From the NCBI GenBank assembly GCA_964457685.1, contig CAYWFS010000040.1, positions 1 through 13,872 of the forward strand: a DNA stretch of 13,872 nucleotides, given 5' to 3'. The notes below the pieces were generated by a model that worked only from the letters and a program-made list of their open reading frames with translations, searched no databases and was not told the origin of the DNA. Positions 13,695-13,872 of this stretch are shown piece after piece. Position 1 is the first letter of the stretch; every line of letters begins with the position of its first letter. The DNA comes from UMGS1696 sp964457685 (GTDB lineage: Bacteria > Bacillota > Clostridia > Oscillospirales > CAG-272). The translations under genes were made by a program, and so were the position numbers.

Positions 13695-13730
13695 AAAAAA
13701 ATCAAAAAAATCTTAAAAAAATTGAAAAAA
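13695..13730 (+). promoter_or_regulatory. Phased A-tracts upstream of the tRNA-Val promoter
   Basis: Four A-tracts (13695-13701, 13704-13710, 13715-13721, 13725-13730) have centres spaced about 9, 11 and 9.5 bp, close to one helical turn. Such phasing gives intrinsically curved DNA and, just upstream of a -35 box, acts as an UP element in stable RNA promoters. Role inferred from position. Confidence 0.65.
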
Positions 13731-13734
13731 GGGG

Positions 13735-13763
13735 TTGACAAAGAGATTTGACTGTGGTATAAT
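13735..13763 (+). promoter_or_regulatory. Consensus promoter of tRNA-Val
   Basis: TTGACA (13735-13740), a 17-bp spacer and TATAAT (13758-13763) match the vegetative consensus perfectly. The start would be near 13770, leaving a leader of about 48 nt before the tRNA. More tRNA genes may follow outside the window. Confidence 0.94.
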
Positions 13764-13817
13764 ATCATACGTCGGCAGGGGAAAGCAAAAAGCTGAACCG
13801 AAAGACAAAAAACAAAC

Positions 13818-13872
13818 GGAAGCATAGCTCAGTTGGGAGAGCATCTGCCTTACAAGCAGAGGGTCATAGGTT
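13818..13872 (+). tRNA. tRNA-Val, anticodon TAC (cut by the window end)
   Basis: The acceptor strand GGAAGCA (13818-13824), T8-A9, D arm GCTC-AGTTGGGA-GAGC, anticodon stem TCTGC/GCAGA and loop CTTACAA are all present. The anticodon is TAC, reading GUA valine codons. The sequence runs out in the T arm (after GGTCATAGGTT), so the 3' half cannot be checked. Confidence 0.92.

Overview
The window looks like chromosomal DNA of a low-to-mid GC Gram-positive anaerobe of the Clostridia, probably Oscillospiraceae (Ruminococcaceae)-like. This is inferred from strong AGGAGG-type ribosome binding sites, near-consensus sigma-A promoters with 17-bp spacers, U-tailed hairpin terminators after almost every transcription unit, tRNA genes without an encoded CCA, a lipoprotein-type solute-binding protein, and an intracellular Firmicute-type GH36 alpha-galactosidase. 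No phage, plasmid, CRISPR or insertion-sequence gene is visible.

Layout. Positions 1-340 are non-coding and hold a small family of structured repeats: two near-identical 48-bp hairpin elements and a diverged third copy. A bidirectional terminator (342-386) separates them from an ADP-ribosylglycohydrolase-family gene (388-1323, minus). Next come two serine tRNA genes reading away from each other, Ser-GCT (1479-1567, minus) and Ser-CGA (1774-1859, plus), each with its own strong promoter and terminator. After a roughly 290-bp non-coding stretch with a 14-A tract lies a lone extracellular solute-binding lipoprotein gene (2256-3761, plus) with its own promoter and terminator.

A redox-like module follows: an iron-sulfur flavoprotein-type reductase (3810-4346, minus) diverges from a MerR-family regulator (4512-4955, plus), which is followed closely by a small His-rich DUF2500-like membrane protein (4977-5321, plus). 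The flavoprotein promoter has the 19-bp spacer typical of MerR-activated promoters, so the regulator probably controls its divergent neighbour. Next is a three-gene ABC exporter operon (5532-9216, plus): two ATPases with a 4-nt ATGA overlap and a 602-residue ABC-2-like permease whose large extracytoplasmic domain carries 22-23-residue tandem repeats.

The right side holds two divergent GH36-superfamily genes: a canonical 729-residue alpha-galactosidase (9286-11475, minus) and a 635-residue raffinose-synthase/Sip1-like glycosidase (11680-13587, plus). They share a 204-bp control region with opposed promoters and candidate operators. Both lack signal peptides, so they probably act in the cytoplasm on imported alpha-galactosides; no sugar permease is present here. 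The window ends inside a tRNA-Val(TAC) gene, preceded by a consensus promoter and helically phased A-tracts.
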